The translations under genes and the position numbers were made by a program. This document shows positions 32,609 to 32,701 of a stretch of 32,701 bases of DNA, in pieces; the stretch's first letter is position 1, and the number at the start of each line of letters is the position of its first letter. The notes beneath the pieces are model-generated. The model was not told the DNA's origin, searched no databases, and worked only from the letters and a program-made list of their open reading frames with translations. The DNA is from Clostridia bacterium (lineage in GTDB: Bacteria; Bacillota; Clostridia; TANB77; CAG-508): positions 1 through 32,701 of the forward strand of contig CAAGEF010000225.1 in the NCBI GenBank assembly GCA_900768805.1. Reading direction: 5' to 3'.

Positions 32609-32701
32609 ATGGAAAATGCTTCAAAAGCCCTAATTATAGCAGGGTCAATTTTATTATCAATTTTAATTATTGCTTTAGGAATGTACATATTTAGTTCATC
32701 A
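32609..32701 (+). CDS. Pilin-like protein 6, cut by the window edge
   Basis: Partial: 31 codons to the window end. MENASKALIIAGSILLSILI then IALGMYIFSSS is nearly the same N-terminus as proteins 1 and 2, confirming the paralog series continues. AGGAGG (32594-32599) precedes ATG 32609. Confidence 0.8.
   Translation, partial: MENASKALIIAGSILLSILIIALGMYIFSSS

Overview
The window looks like chromosome from a very AT-rich, Gram-positive, endospore-forming Firmicute, most likely an uncultured Clostridia-type bacterium. The support is an alpha/beta-type SASP gene, a Spo0A-C-type regulator, a PdaA-type spore-cortex deacetylase, strong AGGAGG ribosome binding sites and sigma-A-like promoters. I cannot name the species.

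Layout: (1) 1-3960, regulators: a Spo0A-C-domain protein, a secreted protein of foreign-looking composition, and a leftward ECF sigma/anti-sigma pair and XRE repressor. (2) 3961-8186: a glycosyltransferase, GT4 and GNAT operon from a near-consensus promoter, then a lipoprotein. (3) 8287-14568: a pdaA-like gene cut in two, inside its second NodB motif, by a ~5.5 kb serine-recombinase element. The element carries an AlbA_2/HATPase protein, a LysR regulator, a foreign-looking cargo gene, a 39-residue ORF and the recombinase. (4) 14786-22048: a DUF2207-like protein, ClpB, ribosome hibernation factor, pyruvate kinase, SASP, a possible structured RNA and a Cof-type HAD phosphatase. (5) 22184 to the right edge: a Tad/Flp-pilus-like export cluster with a CpaB-like protein, two degenerate CpaE-like proteins, a CpaF/TadA ATPase, a TadB/TadC-like membrane protein, and a series of small proteins with one N-terminal membrane segment. 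The last of these runs off the window.

The main result is a decoding anomaly. Six genes are broken by a one-base frameshift: the pdaA-like gene, the recombinase, the DUF2207-like gene, clpB, the HAD phosphatase and cpaF. All six breaks have the same form: an in-frame CGG codon whose C is the extra base, so that skipping the C reads GGA or GGT (glycine) and restores the family sequence. I checked every CGG in the window by eye. In genes of native composition there is no in-frame CGG anywhere else. The only other in-frame CGGs are three codons in two genes of foreign composition (1031-1573 and 11536-12054). This suggests a lineage in which CGG no longer works as an arginine codon and instead triggers an efficient +1 shift (or four-base CGGN decoding as glycine). 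The genes affected include the P-loop of the secretion ATPase and the first AAA+ module of ClpB, where in-frame reading would destroy the protein.

The element in the pdaA-like gene adds a second layer. Excision at a shared AATCATAC core, together with skipping of the C, gives an unbroken 261-residue PdaA-like protein. The recombinase that would perform the excision itself needs the CGG shift.
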